Of a stretch of 64,000 nt of DNA, positions 41,737-50,742 are shown piece after piece. Location: positions 2,046,001 through 2,110,000 of the forward strand of contig OY763414.1 in assembly GCA_963667435.1 (NCBI GenBank), read 5' to 3'. Within the stretch, counting starts at the first letter, position 1, and each line of letters starts with the position of its first letter. A program made the position numbers and the translations under genes. Source of the stretch: Marispirochaeta sp963667435 (lineage in GTDB: Bacteria; Spirochaetota; Spirochaetia; JC444; Marispirochaetaceae). The notes beneath the pieces are model-generated. The model did not search any database. It had not been told where the DNA came from and saw nothing but the letters and a program-made list of their open reading frames with translations.

Positions 41737-42816
41737 ATGGTAACAGAAGAGATGCTGAAAAAAATCCCGAAGGTGGAACTCCATGACCATCTTGACGGCG
41801 GATTATCACCGGAAACAATTATTGAGTTAGCTGCTGAATTCAAGGTCGATCTGCCTGCGGAAGAACCGGAAGCTCTGATGAACTGGTTCCATCGTGGTGC
41901 AGACAGAAAAAATCTGGGACTCTACCTGGAAGGCTTTGCCTACACTGTTGCTGTGATGCAAACCAGAAACGCCCTTAAGCGGGTCGCCAGAGAGCACATG
42001 CACCACCTGGCGGCAGATAATGTTGTTTATGGTGAAATCCGTTTTGCCCCCATCCTGCACCAGGAAAAGGGCCTGAATCTGGAAGAGGTCGTCAAATCCG
42101 TCCTGGAAGGACTGGAAGAAGGCCGTGAAGAGACAGGAGTACAGTTCGGCCTCATTCTCTGCGCAATGCGCCACCAGAAGGTTTCTCTTGATATTGCCGA
42201 GCTTGCCGTGGCCTTCAGAGGAAAAGGGGTTGTCGGATTTGATATTGCCGGCGATGAATTCGGCCATCCACCCAAAAAGCATCTGGATGCCTTCCAATAC
42301 ATAAAAAACCGCAACTTCAATATTACCATCCACGCGGGAGAAGCATTCGGGGTTGAATCCATTTGGCAGGCCGTGCAGATCTGCGGGGCTCACCGTATAG
42401 GACACGCCACACGGCTTATTGAAGACATAGCTGTACACGGAACCAAAATTGAACAGATGGGAACGCTTTCGGAATACATACGGGATAAACGTATCCCTAT
42501 GGAGATCTGCCTATCATCAAACATACAGACCGGGGCGGCAGAGAACCTTGATACCCACCCCTTCAATATCTACTACCGCAATAATTTCCGGGTAATGCTC
42601 TGCACTGACAACCGGCTTATGAGTAATACCTCCCTTACAAAAGAGATGGGACTGGCGGTTGAGTACTATGGTCTGGGCCTGCGGGATCTGGAGAAACTGA
42701 GTATAAATGCAATGAAGTCGGCATTTATCGGATACGATGAAAGAATAGCCTTGATATATGATGTCCTTAAACCCTCTTTTGCCAAAATTAGGGAAACCAC
42801 CAATCCGAACAGCTGA
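41737..42816 (+). CDS. add: Adenosine deaminase
   Basis: 359 residues, the usual length. Zinc ligands are visible: HDHLDG near residues 16-21, HAGEAFG near 198 (His) and LCTDNRLM near 288 (Asp); the HRIGHATRL near 218 provides the catalytic His, and Glu follows His in HAGE. It converts adenosine to inosine in purine salvage; a few relatives act on adenine or 5-methylthioadenosine. It is alone, between the GGDEF-EAL gene and a convergent histidine kinase. No Shine-Dalgarno; leaderless-type promoter. Confidence 0.93.
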   Translation: MVTEEMLKKIPKVELHDHLDGGLSPETIIELAAEFKVDLPAEEPEALMNWFHRGADRKNLGLYLEGFAYTVAVMQTRNALKRVAREHMHHLAADNVVYGEIRFAPILHQEKGLNLEEVVKSVLEGLEEGREETGVQFGLILCAMRHQKVSLDIAELAVAFRGKGVVGFDIAGDEFGHPPKKHLDAFQYIKNRNFNITIHAGEAFGVESIWQAVQICGAHRIGHATRLIEDIAVHGTKIEQMGTLSEYIRDKRIPMEICLSSNIQTGAAENLDTHPFNIYYRNNFRVMLCTDNRLMSNTSLTKEMGLAVEYYGLGLRDLEKLSINAMKSAFIGYDERIALIYDVLKPSFAKIRETTNPNS

Positions 42817-42829
42817 GGATTGAAAAGTA

Positions 42830-45607
42830 TCAGCGGATCAGGTTCATCTGATCAATGTATAACCGGAACTCCTGCATTGCTTCAAGAAGTACCGGCAAAA
42901 GGGATTCAAGCTCATTCTTATTACGTTCTTTTGCTGCTGACTCTGCCTTTGCTGCGGCAGAAGAAAGCGGCTGGGCGAAGATATTCATGGCTCCGCCTTT
43001 GATGGAATGTATCTCCCGATGAAGTCGCTCCCACTCTTCTGCGGCGAAGGCCTCCTCAATAACCGTATTCTGCTCGACAAGACTATCGGTAAAAACCTTG
43101 AGCATGGAGGAAGCAACATCGTCCTGACCATCAACCTCATGCAGCAATGAATCGTAGTCGCAAATATTATCCCCGGAGGATTCCGCCTCGGGCTTCTCCG
43201 GAAGCTGTTCCATCTTTTTTCCTGTCAGCCATGACCGGATCTCCGCCAGAAAATTTTCTCTCCGCAGTGGTTTTGTAATAACCCCGTTCATCCCGGCCTG
43301 CCTGTACTGTACAAGGTCCTCCGCAAAAGCATTGGCAGTGAGTCCCAGAATGGGAATTTCTTCCTTCCCCAGAGATCTGCGGATATAGGTTGTAGCTTCA
43401 ATTCCATCCATTTCAGGCATCTGGATATCCATTAACACCAGGTCATATCTGCCGGATTCCATGAGCTCAATCGCCTGTCGACCGTTCTCCGCCTCTTCTA
43501 CTCTGCAGCCCAGGGATTCAAGATGCGTTCTGGCAATAACCCTATTGGAGGGATAGTCTTCCACAATCAGGACCCGGGGATTCCCCTCGATGGGTCCCGG
43601 CTCATCTTCTGACTCCAGATATACATTGGAAAAGGTTGAATTGCCGGGAATAATACACGGCAGGGAAAACCAGAAGCTGGACCCGGAACCGACTTCACTG
43701 GTAAAGCTGATATTGCCTTTCATTATTCCGGCAAGCTGTTTTGTTATGGTCATTCCCAGCCCTGAACCGCCGTAGACCCGGGTACGGGAGGAATCACCCT
43801 GCTCAAAACTCTCAAAGATACGATCGGACTGATCCTTCGGGATACCTATCCCCGTATCGGTAACGGTAAAGGTGAGAACAACTTCATTCTCGGCGATTAC
43901 TGAATCCACAAAAACTGTAAGTACCACCGAACCATGGGAGGTAAACTTAACGGCATTGCTGACAATATTATCCAGCACCTGCCGCAGCCTGAAAGAATCA
44001 GCTTCGATAATATCCGGAACACCTGGAGAGATAACAGCCTGCCACCTCAGGCCCTTCTCAGCACATTGAAGCTCAAAGCTGTTACTTATTCCATTGATGA
44101 ACTCTGCAACAACAAAGGGCGATGAATCCAGCGATATTTTTCCTGCTTCAATTTTCTCAATATCCAAAAGCTGGTTAATAAGTGTCAGCAATCTCTCGGA
44201 TTCATCGAGGATCACATCCACATTTTTCTGCTGTTTCACAGAACAACTGCGTCCGAGCATTTCACTGAAACCAATGATACAGTTCAGCGGGGTACGCATT
44301 TCATGACTGATGTTCGCCAGAAAACGGCTCTTTGCCTGACTTGCATGCCTGGCAGCTTCTATTGCATCTTTTAAATCAGCATTCGCCTTCTGCAGCGCCC
44401 GGGTACGGTCGAATACCTTCTGCTCAATCTTCTCTGAATATAGCTCAAGTTCATCATGGAGCCGCATGGAGCGAACAGCGAGAGAGGCGAAAATCCCCAT
44501 GTCAAAAACAAAAATGCCGACTCCCTGAACCCAGAAATGGGGATACACCCGCATGACCATAAAAATTATATCATGACTGCCGATAAGACCGCCCAGAATT
44601 ACACCGAAAAGCATGGGCAGGGTATCCGGAACACCTCTGCGATAAGCCCGAACAGTGATAACACCCATAAGAACAATCTCAAGGGCCAGAGGAATGAGCG
44701 ACACGGCAAAAAAGTTATCAATCTTAAGATTTGTTTTTCCAAAGATTATCATGCTGAAGAATGTAAGGGCACTCAAAAACCAGAAAAAGGGAAGCAGTTT
44801 TTCTGTCCTGTCGGACTCGAGATAACGGACAACAAAAGCGGTCATGAGGGTAAAGGCCGGAAAGAACACGGCTTTGCTGAATCCGTAAAACGGGATAAAG
44901 GGCAGCCGGGGAAACAGGTAGCCCATGCGCAGGAAGTAGAGAGCCAGACCAATGTTAACCACAGCAAACACCAGGTTATTCCTCTCCACCGGACGGACAG
45001 CGAACTGCATCAGATAAAAGAGGGCCACAAAAAGAGAGAGGAATGAAAGAAAACGGTAAAGATCGACATTCATAAAATTGACTACTTTGTCAAAAAAGAA
45101 GAAGTCGTCACTAAACCCGAGAGCCGGGGGAATCAGGTTAACCCGGTCGTATTCGTAGACAAATTTCAGCAGAAGCTCGTTAGGGGTGTCATACAACAGG
45201 ACCCCTTCAGGGATTTCGGCATTAATTGACAGAGCATCATGGTAATGATAGTTGGGCGGCGCCAACCCATGGGAAACGATCTCTATTCCATTCAGAAAGA
45301 CCTTGACCGTAGCCCAGCGGCGGCCGAGAAACAGATAGAGCTTTGTATTCCTCAGCTTACCGGGGACAACAAAGCTGTTACACATTTCCACCGAGACATA
45401 ATCGCTGCTCTCCGGCTGAAGGCGCGCCGGCAGATCCAGAGGCATCCAGTCGGAAGTTCCTGTATCGTCAGTATAGGAATATAACCAGTCCTTCTCCAGA
45501 TATGTCATCCCTGACGGATTGATCATGGACTCAGACTGGGGCCAGACAGAAAAAGAGAGGAGAGACAAAAGAATAATAAATGAGAAGCGGAGCGATTTTA
45601 CGTTCAT
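42830..45607 (-). CDS. 7TMR-DISM hybrid histidine kinase with REC and Hpt
   Basis: 925 residues. A signal peptide is followed by a periplasmic beta-sandwich domain (about 30-170, 7TMR-DISMED2 type), seven membrane helices (about 185-382), a coiled coil, HisKA with phospho-acceptor His435 in NISHEMRTPLN, an HATPase (about 535-650; TDTGIGIP and GGSGLGMTI boxes intact), a receiver domain (about 677-795; phospho-acceptor Asp727 in LMDIQMPEMDG) and a C-terminal Hpt domain (about 820-920; His867 in EIHSIKGG). A complete BarA-like phosphorelay in one chain; its output regulator is not adjacent. DISM sensors generally bind carbohydrates, but the ligand is unknown. Confidence 0.95.
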   Translation of the reverse strand: MNVKSLRFSFIILLSLLSFSVWPQSESMINPSGMTYLEKDWLYSYTDDTGTSDWMPLDLPARLQPESSDYVSVEMCNSFVVPGKLRNTKLYLFLGRRWATVKVFLNGIEIVSHGLAPPNYHYHDALSINAEIPEGVLLYDTPNELLLKFVYEYDRVNLIPPALGFSDDFFFFDKVVNFMNVDLYRFLSFLSLFVALFYLMQFAVRPVERNNLVFAVVNIGLALYFLRMGYLFPRLPFIPFYGFSKAVFFPAFTLMTAFVVRYLESDRTEKLLPFFWFLSALTFFSMIIFGKTNLKIDNFFAVSLIPLALEIVLMGVITVRAYRRGVPDTLPMLFGVILGGLIGSHDIIFMVMRVYPHFWVQGVGIFVFDMGIFASLAVRSMRLHDELELYSEKIEQKVFDRTRALQKANADLKDAIEAARHASQAKSRFLANISHEMRTPLNCIIGFSEMLGRSCSVKQQKNVDVILDESERLLTLINQLLDIEKIEAGKISLDSSPFVVAEFINGISNSFELQCAEKGLRWQAVISPGVPDIIEADSFRLRQVLDNIVSNAVKFTSHGSVVLTVFVDSVIAENEVVLTFTVTDTGIGIPKDQSDRIFESFEQGDSSRTRVYGGSGLGMTITKQLAGIMKGNISFTSEVGSGSSFWFSLPCIIPGNSTFSNVYLESEDEPGPIEGNPRVLIVEDYPSNRVIARTHLESLGCRVEEAENGRQAIELMESGRYDLVLMDIQMPEMDGIEATTYIRRSLGKEEIPILGLTANAFAEDLVQYRQAGMNGVITKPLRRENFLAEIRSWLTGKKMEQLPEKPEAESSGDNICDYDSLLHEVDGQDDVASSMLKVFTDSLVEQNTVIEEAFAAEEWERLHREIHSIKGGAMNIFAQPLSSAAAKAESAAKERNKNELESLLPVLLEAMQEFRLYIDQMNLIR

Positions 45608-45694
45608 TATTCAGGTTTCCGTATCATTGGCACTCAACTGGATCAGAATAACCGATGTCTCGACGAAAAGCTACACTCATGCTAAGAAGTATTT

Positions 45695-46120
45695 ATGAAT
45701 ATCCCTGTTTCCATTATTGTCGCGCTGGTAGTTCAGCAGTTATGCCAGATTATCAAATTTGTCATCTATTCCATTCGGGACCGTCGCATAAATTTCCATT
45801 ATCTTACCTCTTCCGGAGGGATGCCCAGCGCCCATTCGGCCTTTGTTACGGCTCTCTGTGTTTCCGTCGGAGTCAGATCGGGTATCGGCTCCGAAGGCTT
45901 CGCCGTTGCGGCAGTACTGGCCTTTATAGTAATCCACGACGCTTTCCGTGTCCGCGGAGCTTTGCAGGATGTAATACATATTCTAAAAGCAGATCATCCG
46001 CAGGAAGACCATGCAGCCGCGAAGCTGCCGGAAACGGTGGGTCATAACAGCAGAGAAATAATAGCAGGCATTGTTATCGCGGTAATCATAACCCTGCCTG
46101 TATCGACTCTGCTTAAATAG
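45695..46120 (+). CDS. Divergent PAP2 family membrane protein (DUF212)
   Basis: 141 residues with about four membrane segments. SSGGMPSAHSAFVTALCVSVG near residues 39-59 and HDAFRVRGALQDVI near 80-94 are the signature parts of the DUF212/YuiD group, which is distantly related to PAP2 acid phosphatases; PSAH matches the PAP2 motif. True enzymatic activity is uncertain for this family. The gene is single, divergent from the hybrid kinase and four bases from the convergent exported-protein gene. Ribosome site AAGAAG is weak. Confidence 0.88.
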   Translation: MNIPVSIIVALVVQQLCQIIKFVIYSIRDRRINFHYLTSSGGMPSAHSAFVTALCVSVGVRSGIGSEGFAVAAVLAFIVIHDAFRVRGALQDVIHILKADHPQEDHAAAKLPETVGHNSREIIAGIVIAVIITLPVSTLLK

Positions 46121-46124
46121 ACTC

Positions 46125-46784
46125 CTAATAGGTACTGTAGGGGTCTACCTCTTTGAGGGAAATTTTCAGACGCATTCTTACATTGTACTTACCGGCCTGA
46201 ACCCCTACGGTAGGGGTATCAATCAGAAACAGGCTTCCTTCAAGCCGCCGCGGCTTGTTGCGTATTCTCACCCGGGCATACTCCTTTACAGCCTCTTTAA
46301 GAGCCTGACGGTAGGCTTCCATTTTGCCTTCATGCCCGAGGATATACCTCCCTTCCCCGTACCCGATGACACTGGGAATAGCGGCACTGAGCCAGCTCGA
46401 GATGCGAAGGTATTCCGATTTTTCAGGATAGTAGCGGTAGAGAAGCATGACTTTATTATCCCGCCCCCGGACATCAACCGGACCCGGAAGTCTGCTGCCA
46501 AGTTCTGCGGCGGGCTCAAGAATAAACTCTTCCGCAATTCCCCGGGTACGGTCCAGAGGGCGATAGGAAAATGTGTACCCGTATACCATACCGGACAGAA
46601 GAAATCCCGCTTCTTTATCTGCAAGCTGCTGGGCCTCGCTGAAGTCCATGGGTGCAAGAGATTCCCAGGAAGTATCCAGATCGATCCAGATATCCGCCTC
46701 CACCGGCGGATACTCCTGTGCAGAAACAGGGGAGATCAGCAGAAAAAGAGCCAGTAAACCTGCAGGAAGAAATTTCAGGGCCAA
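46125..46784 (-). CDS. Exported protein of unknown function
   Basis: 219 residues with a clear signal peptide (FLPAGLLALFLLISPVSAQ, cleaved near residue 22). The mature part is mixed alpha/beta with no motif I recognise; KVMLLYRYYPEKSEYLRISSWLSAA and a C-terminal segment VGVQAGKYNVRMRLKISLKEV suggest a beta-rich, LPS-assembly or LPP20-like fold (with MEAYRQALKEAVKEYARVRI as helix). The start is TTG 46784, overlapping the rhomboid stop by ten bases with a G-rich site upstream; no ATG is available before the signal peptide. Confidence 0.7.
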   Translation of the reverse strand: MALKFLPAGLLALFLLISPVSAQEYPPVEADIWIDLDTSWESLAPMDFSEAQQLADKEAGFLLSGMVYGYTFSYRPLDRTRGIAEEFILEPAAELGSRLPGPVDVRGRDNKVMLLYRYYPEKSEYLRISSWLSAAIPSVIGYGEGRYILGHEGKMEAYRQALKEAVKEYARVRIRNKPRRLEGSLFLIDTPTVGVQAGKYNVRMRLKISLKEVDPYSTY

Positions 46785-47425
46785 CGGCCGCCCCGGCCGC
46801 CGCCGCGGAAGACATCAACCGGGTTGATACCCAGTCTGACAATGAAGTAGATAAATGCAAAGCCGAATCCTGCCAGATGGGTAAGATGAGCCACTCCGGT
46901 ATTTCGGGACATTAACTGAGAGTAAAGCTCGATTACTGTGTACCCTATAACCAGATGGGTAGCCTTGACAGGGAATACTCCCATCAGGTAGATCCGGGCA
47001 TTAGGATAATATACTGCAAATGCAAGAAGCACAGCAAAAACAGCACCGGAAGCTCCAAGAAGACGAATATTGGTATTGCTCAGATAAAACACAATGAAGC
47101 TGAAGAGCCCGGCCAGAAAACCGGACAGCAGATAAAACAGGAGAAATTCACTGCTTCCCATACGCTGCTCTACCTGAACACCGAAAAAGAAGAGCCCGAG
47201 CATGTTGAAAAGAATGTGAGACGTGCCTGCATGGGTAAACATGTACGTGACAAACTCCCATACATAACCGCGGTAGATAATATCGGTGGGCGTCATGGCC
47301 ATTAGGGCAAAAGTGTTCGGCACCATATAGTTAATAAAATAGACCGCCACATTGATAATTATCAGTACAAATACAACATTGGAGTAGTGGTAGGCAAATG
47401 GCTTACGCAGAATAGAATTTCTCAT
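46775..47425 (-). CDS. Rhomboid family intramembrane serine protease
   Basis: 216 residues, six membrane helices. The catalytic Ser is in LLGASGAVFA near residue 128 and the His in AHLTHLAGFGFAF near 183; the HILFNMLGLFFFG stretch near 70 gives the oxyanion-side helix. The C-terminus is a short Gly/Arg tail. It cleaves membrane proteins within the bilayer; the substrate is unknown. It has a leaderless-type promoter (47434-47463) and is followed by the overlapping exported-protein gene. Confidence 0.92.
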   Translation of the reverse strand: MRNSILRKPFAYHYSNVVFVLIIINVAVYFINYMVPNTFALMAMTPTDIIYRGYVWEFVTYMFTHAGTSHILFNMLGLFFFGVQVEQRMGSSEFLLFYLLSGFLAGLFSFIVFYLSNTNIRLLGASGAVFAVLLAFAVYYPNARIYLMGVFPVKATHLVIGYTVIELYSQLMSRNTGVAHLTHLAGFGFAFIYFIVRLGINPVDVFRGGGRGGRWP

Positions 47426-47433
47426 ACCTGTTA

Positions 47434-47463
47434 AAAATACGGAGAAAATGCGGATATGGTCAA
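47434..47463 (-). promoter_or_regulatory. Promoter of the rhomboid gene, leaderless type
   Basis: On the minus strand TTGACC (47463-47458), an 18-base spacer and TATTTT (47439-47434) end eight bases before ATG 47425. An AGG within those bases is too close to the ATG to be a good ribosome site. Confidence 0.45.
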
Positions 47464-47482
47464 CACAAGCAGAAAGTGATAC

Positions 47483-47743
47483 TCAGGAGAGAACATCCAC
47501 CGTTGCCCTGACCTCTCCCTGAAGCCCTTCCAGATCTATGACGATATGCCAGGACCCCTGTGCGGGAGGACGCATATCAACTCCCGGAGAATTATACAGC
47601 CCCCCGGTGAAGCTGTATGGTTTCTTCAGTCGGTATTTGGCGTAATTCAGTTCATCCATGAGTCGGACATTTGCATTTCTGTTAATCTTTACCTGAATGA
47701 TTCTATCGGGACCGGCATTAACAACATAGTGGAGAAACGTCAT
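47483..47743 (-). CDS. DUF1883-like small protein
   Basis: 86 residues. The sequence follows the DUF1883 pattern: TFLHYVVNAGPDRIIQVKI at the start, ANVRLMDELNYAKYR near 24-38, a glycine-rich YSFTGGLYNSP and the ending GSWHIVIDLEGLQGEVRATVDVL. The family is a compact beta sandwich, sometimes fused to TIR domains elsewhere, with no established biochemical role. GGGG close to ATG serves as the ribosome site. Single gene, divergent from rlmE. Confidence 0.82.
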   Translation of the reverse strand: MTFLHYVVNAGPDRIIQVKINRNANVRLMDELNYAKYRLKKPYSFTGGLYNSPGVDMRPPAQGSWHIVIDLEGLQGEVRATVDVLS

Positions 47744-47835
47744 GCCCCATCCCGCCTGTGTACTTTTTCATACTTCTTGATTACCATAGTATACATCCTT
47801 TGTAAGAATTACTACCGGGAGAAAGGAAAGTCAAG

Positions 47836-48432
47836 ATGCGGGACAAACCGGACCATTACACACGACAGGCAAAAAAAGAGGGCTATCCTGCCAGGTCCGT
47901 TTACAAACTGCAGGAACTTGACCAGCGCTTCGGCCTCATTCCAAAGGAAGGGTCGGTGCTCGATATCGGTGCTTCGCCGGGAAGCTGGACGCTCTATGTC
48001 GGCCGTAAATCCGGAGGACGCCTCAAGCTTGTCGCGGTTGATCTGATACCTCTTGATGCAAAACTTGCCGACCGCACCAGTCTGAGTCTGACAGGTGATG
48101 TCTTTTCCGAAGAGATTCTGGAACAACTCAGAGAGTTTGCCCCCTACAACCTGGTTATGAGCGATGCAGCACCGGCTACTACAGGCAACCGTACAGTTGA
48201 CTGCGGTCGATCATACTCACTGGTGGAGGGTATACTTGAGATCCTGCCCGGACTGCTTGCTCCGGGAGGAAACTTCACGGCAAAGGTATTTCAGGGCGGA
48301 ATGGAACGCCGACTGCTTAGCCGTATGCAGGCCATGTTTACAACTGCCCGGATGAACAAACCCAAGGCATGCAGGCGTGAATCCTTTGAAACCTTTCTTG
48401 TAGGTACCGGATACTCGGGGATTCAGGACTGA
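47836..48432 (+). CDS. rlmE: 23S rRNA (uridine-2-O)-methyltransferase RlmE/FtsJ
   Basis: 198 residues, near the usual 205-210. It begins with the substrate-binding Lys in YPARSVYKLQEL (about residue 27), SAM motif VLDIGASPGSW near 41-51, Asp in MSDAAPATTG near 114-116, Lys in NFTAKVFQG near 151 and Glu in RRESFETFLV near 184, completing the K-D-K-E tetrad. It methylates the A-loop uridine of 23S rRNA. GAAAGG precedes ATG. The NlpC/P60-like gene follows and may be co-transcribed. Confidence 0.95.
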   Translation: MRDKPDHYTRQAKKEGYPARSVYKLQELDQRFGLIPKEGSVLDIGASPGSWTLYVGRKSGGRLKLVAVDLIPLDAKLADRTSLSLTGDVFSEEILEQLREFAPYNLVMSDAAPATTGNRTVDCGRSYSLVEGILEILPGLLAPGGNFTAKVFQGGMERRLLSRMQAMFTTARMNKPKACRRESFETFLVGTGYSGIQD

Positions 48433-48453
48433 AAGGAGATACATATTAATCCT

Positions 48454-49116
48454 GTGAAGCATGCATTCTTTTTGCTTATAGCCGCAGGCACGGCATTTTT
48501 CAGTACCGGCTGCTCCACCCTGCCTCCCGCAATGGAAATCCCCGTACCGCAGACATCAAATCTGACACCGGTACAGAACCTGCTGATGGAAGGGGCCCAA
48601 CACTTTGCCGGGGCATCATCATTGAAAGTGAACGGCAGGAGTTATGCCATGGACTGCACCGGAACAATACTGGCAATCTATGCCTATGCAGGCATAGACC
48701 TGGCCGGGCCAATGAACAACTTTACCGGAAACGGGGTTAACCGACTCAACAGCTATCTACAGAGCCTGGGGCTGATCTATTCAACAGAACTTCCGGAACC
48801 GGGGGACATAATCTTCTGGGACGATACATACGACCGCAACGGAGACGGACTCTGGAACGATCCTCTCACTCATGCAGGAATAGTGTTAACCACCGACCCT
48901 GACGGAACAATCCATTACATCCACCACAACTACCGCCTTGGTATCGTGATTGCCCGCATGAATCTGCTGAAACCGGATACAGTGGAATCAGAGAATAAGA
49001 GGCTTAATTCTGCAATGCGTATGCGGGACGGTAAAGTTCACCCCCGATGGCTGTCGAGCCACCTCTACAGAGAACTTGGTCAGGGCTGGAAAATAGCGGA
49101 GAATAAAGAAAGTTGA
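48454..49116 (+). CDS. NlpC/P60 or CHAP-like cell-wall hydrolase lipoprotein
   Basis: 220 residues. A signal peptide ends in STGC (lipid Cys20). The catalytic Cys is likely in YAMDCTGTILAIY near residue 67, preceded by Asp as in NlpC/P60 proteins, and the His in LTHAGIVL near 143, after PEPGDIIFW near 119, a standard NlpC/P60 segment. It probably cleaves peptidoglycan cross-bridges. The GTG at 48454 is 15 bases from the best ribosome site (AAAGGAG, 48432-48438). An in-frame ATT at 48445 is at the ideal distance of six bases and would add three residues, so an AUU start is possible. Confidence 0.8.
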   Translation: MKHAFFLLIAAGTAFFSTGCSTLPPAMEIPVPQTSNLTPVQNLLMEGAQHFAGASSLKVNGRSYAMDCTGTILAIYAYAGIDLAGPMNNFTGNGVNRLNSYLQSLGLIYSTELPEPGDIIFWDDTYDRNGDGLWNDPLTHAGIVLTTDPDGTIHYIHHNYRLGIVIARMNLLKPDTVESENKRLNSAMRMRDGKVHPRWLSSHLYRELGQGWKIAENKES

Positions 49117-49129
49117 AACAGCAGGATAT

Positions 49130-50245
49130 TCAGATAACTGAGTCCTGAAAAACGTAGGTATACCCGGTTCCGTTTTCCCGGATGCTTGTTATCTCCGCCT
49201 CAATCTGGGCTCCCAGAATAGAAATCAACTGCAGTCCGAGGGTATGAACCCGGGCCGGATCCAGATCCTCAGGCAGACCAATACCGTCGTCTCCAATTGC
49301 AAGAGTGACTGTATCTCCTTCCCGGACCAGGGAAATACGGATTGTCCCCGAAGATCGCCCCAGGAAGGCGAATTTCAGTGAATTGGTAAGTATTTCATTA
49401 ACAATAAGCCCGCAGGGAACCGCCTTGTCGATGGTGATAAAAACCTTGTCTATATTCATATCAAAAGCAATGTTGCCGGCATCCGCATACTGGTGCTGAA
49501 GCTCATCCGCCATGGTAACAATAAAATCCCCCAGGTCAACCTGACTGAAGTTTTCCGAATTGTAGAGCTTCTCATGAATCAGCGCCATAGTACGAACCCT
49601 GTCTCTGGAATCTTTGAACATCTGCAGGGCTTCGGGATTTTCAATATGAGGAAGCTGCATGCTCAGCAAACTGGTAATAACCTGAAGGTTGTTCTTAACC
49701 CGGTGATGGACCTCTTTAATAAGCACTTCTTTCTCACGGAGAGACTCTTCAATCCTGCGGGTATGCTGTTCAATAATCCGCAGGTCACGATAGGAACGCA
49801 AAGAAGTGGTTATTGCGGCATAGAGTTTCTGATCCGTAAGTTCGGTTTTTTCTTTATAATCATTAATATCAAAATCGCGAATAACCCGCATCTGGGGAGC
49901 CTGACCAGGCTGTCCTGTTCTCAAAATGATACGGAGAAACTGATTGCCCAGATCATTGCGAATACCTTCAACTACCTTAAGTCCGGTATCTTCCTCTTCC
50001 ATAACCACATCAAGAAGAAGAACTGCCGCGTCCGGATTATTTTTTACAAGATCCAGTGTTTCAGATCCATTGTAAGCGCTCAGGAACTCCAATGGACGGC
50101 CTTCAAATGAGTAATCACCGAGGGCAAGGCGGGTTACAGCATGTACTTCATAATCATCATCGGAAATGATGATTTTCCATGCACCCTTTTTCCTTGCGTC
50201 ATCCTTTGTCGCTTCCTCTGCCTTAAACAACAGATCCAGATCCAC
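49130..50245 (-). CDS. Receiver-HisKA_2 sensor kinase
   Basis: 371 residues. An N-terminal receiver domain (about 25-150) has acidic pocket SDDD at 28-31, phospho-acceptor Asp79 in LLLDVVME and the conserved Lys in DYKEKTEL near 131. A HisKA_2 kinase follows with phospho-acceptor His180 in EVHHRVKNNLQ and an HWE/HisKA_2-type HATPase with NEILTNSLKFAF near 285 and GDDGIGLPEDL near 318. HisKA_2 kinases act in the general stress pathway of Alphaproteobacteria; here it closes a REC-PP2C-STAS operon. The stop of the STAS gene is two bases upstream. Confidence 0.9.
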   Translation of the reverse strand: MDLDLLFKAEEATKDDARKKGAWKIIISDDDYEVHAVTRLALGDYSFEGRPLEFLSAYNGSETLDLVKNNPDAAVLLLDVVMEEEDTGLKVVEGIRNDLGNQFLRIILRTGQPGQAPQMRVIRDFDINDYKEKTELTDQKLYAAITTSLRSYRDLRIIEQHTRRIEESLREKEVLIKEVHHRVKNNLQVITSLLSMQLPHIENPEALQMFKDSRDRVRTMALIHEKLYNSENFSQVDLGDFIVTMADELQHQYADAGNIAFDMNIDKVFITIDKAVPCGLIVNEILTNSLKFAFLGRSSGTIRISLVREGDTVTLAIGDDGIGLPEDLDPARVHTLGLQLISILGAQIEAEITSIRENGTGYTYVFQDSVI

Positions 50246-50247
50246 GC

Positions 50248-50742
50248 CTACTCCTGGTAATACTTTCGGGCATCTTCTTCCATAAGCTCTATTATATCCT
50301 GAAAGATTTCCCGGTTGCCGTCATTCATCTCTATAAGCTTGCGGTGAGCCCTGATCATGCTTTCCGCCATCTCCTTGCCCTGGACATCCAGAGAAGAAAT
50401 TTCCTCCAGATTGCGCAGATCTTCATGCTCATTTAGTATCAGACACACCTTATCGAAACCGACCGATGCAAGGATATCATTGACATCATCGTTCCCGGAA
50501 AAGATAGTCAGTGTGCTCTTCTTCTGGCGCATGGCTTCCGCGATGCGTGCGATAATCCCAAGATTGGTACTGTCGATATAGGTAACATCGTTGAGATCAA
50601 TCAGCACCTGATCAATCTCCTGACCAAGCAGGGTGTCAATCAGATGATCGAGACCAAAACTTTCGGTAAACTTCAGGTATCCCTTCATTTTAAAGAACAC
50701 CCTCGCGCCGTCCCGCCGGTACAGATATCTTCCTTTACTCAT
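50248..50742 (-). CDS. STAS-domain protein (anti-anti-sigma factor type)
   Basis: 164 residues from ATG 50742, which overlaps the phosphatase stop by eight bases (ATGAGTAA) and has GGCGGA six bases upstream. Residues 12-105 form a STAS domain; the phosphorylatable Ser of this fold lies in DVTYIDSTNLGI near residue 47-58. A C-terminal extension of about 60 residues, rich in Glu, Met and Ile, is helical and not part of the usual domain. Its neighbour REC-PP2C would dephosphorylate it. No matching anti-sigma kinase of the RsbW/SpoIIAB kind is present in the window. Confidence 0.88.
   Translation of the reverse strand: MSKGRYLYRRDGARVFFKMKGYLKFTESFGLDHLIDTLLGQEIDQVLIDLNDVTYIDSTNLGIIARIAEAMRQKKSTLTIFSGNDDVNDILASVGFDKVCLILNEHEDLRNLEEISSLDVQGKEMAESMIRAHRKLIEMNDGNREIFQDIIELMEEDARKYYQE

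Noticed and set aside
44456..45046. 196-residue plus-strand frame
   Set aside because: Antisense to the hybrid kinase; composition dominated by charged residues from the opposite coding strand.
45629..45644. TGGCAC in the gap before the DUF212 gene as a sigma-54 promoter
   Set aside because: The -12 half reads TGGAT rather than TTGC at the right spacing.
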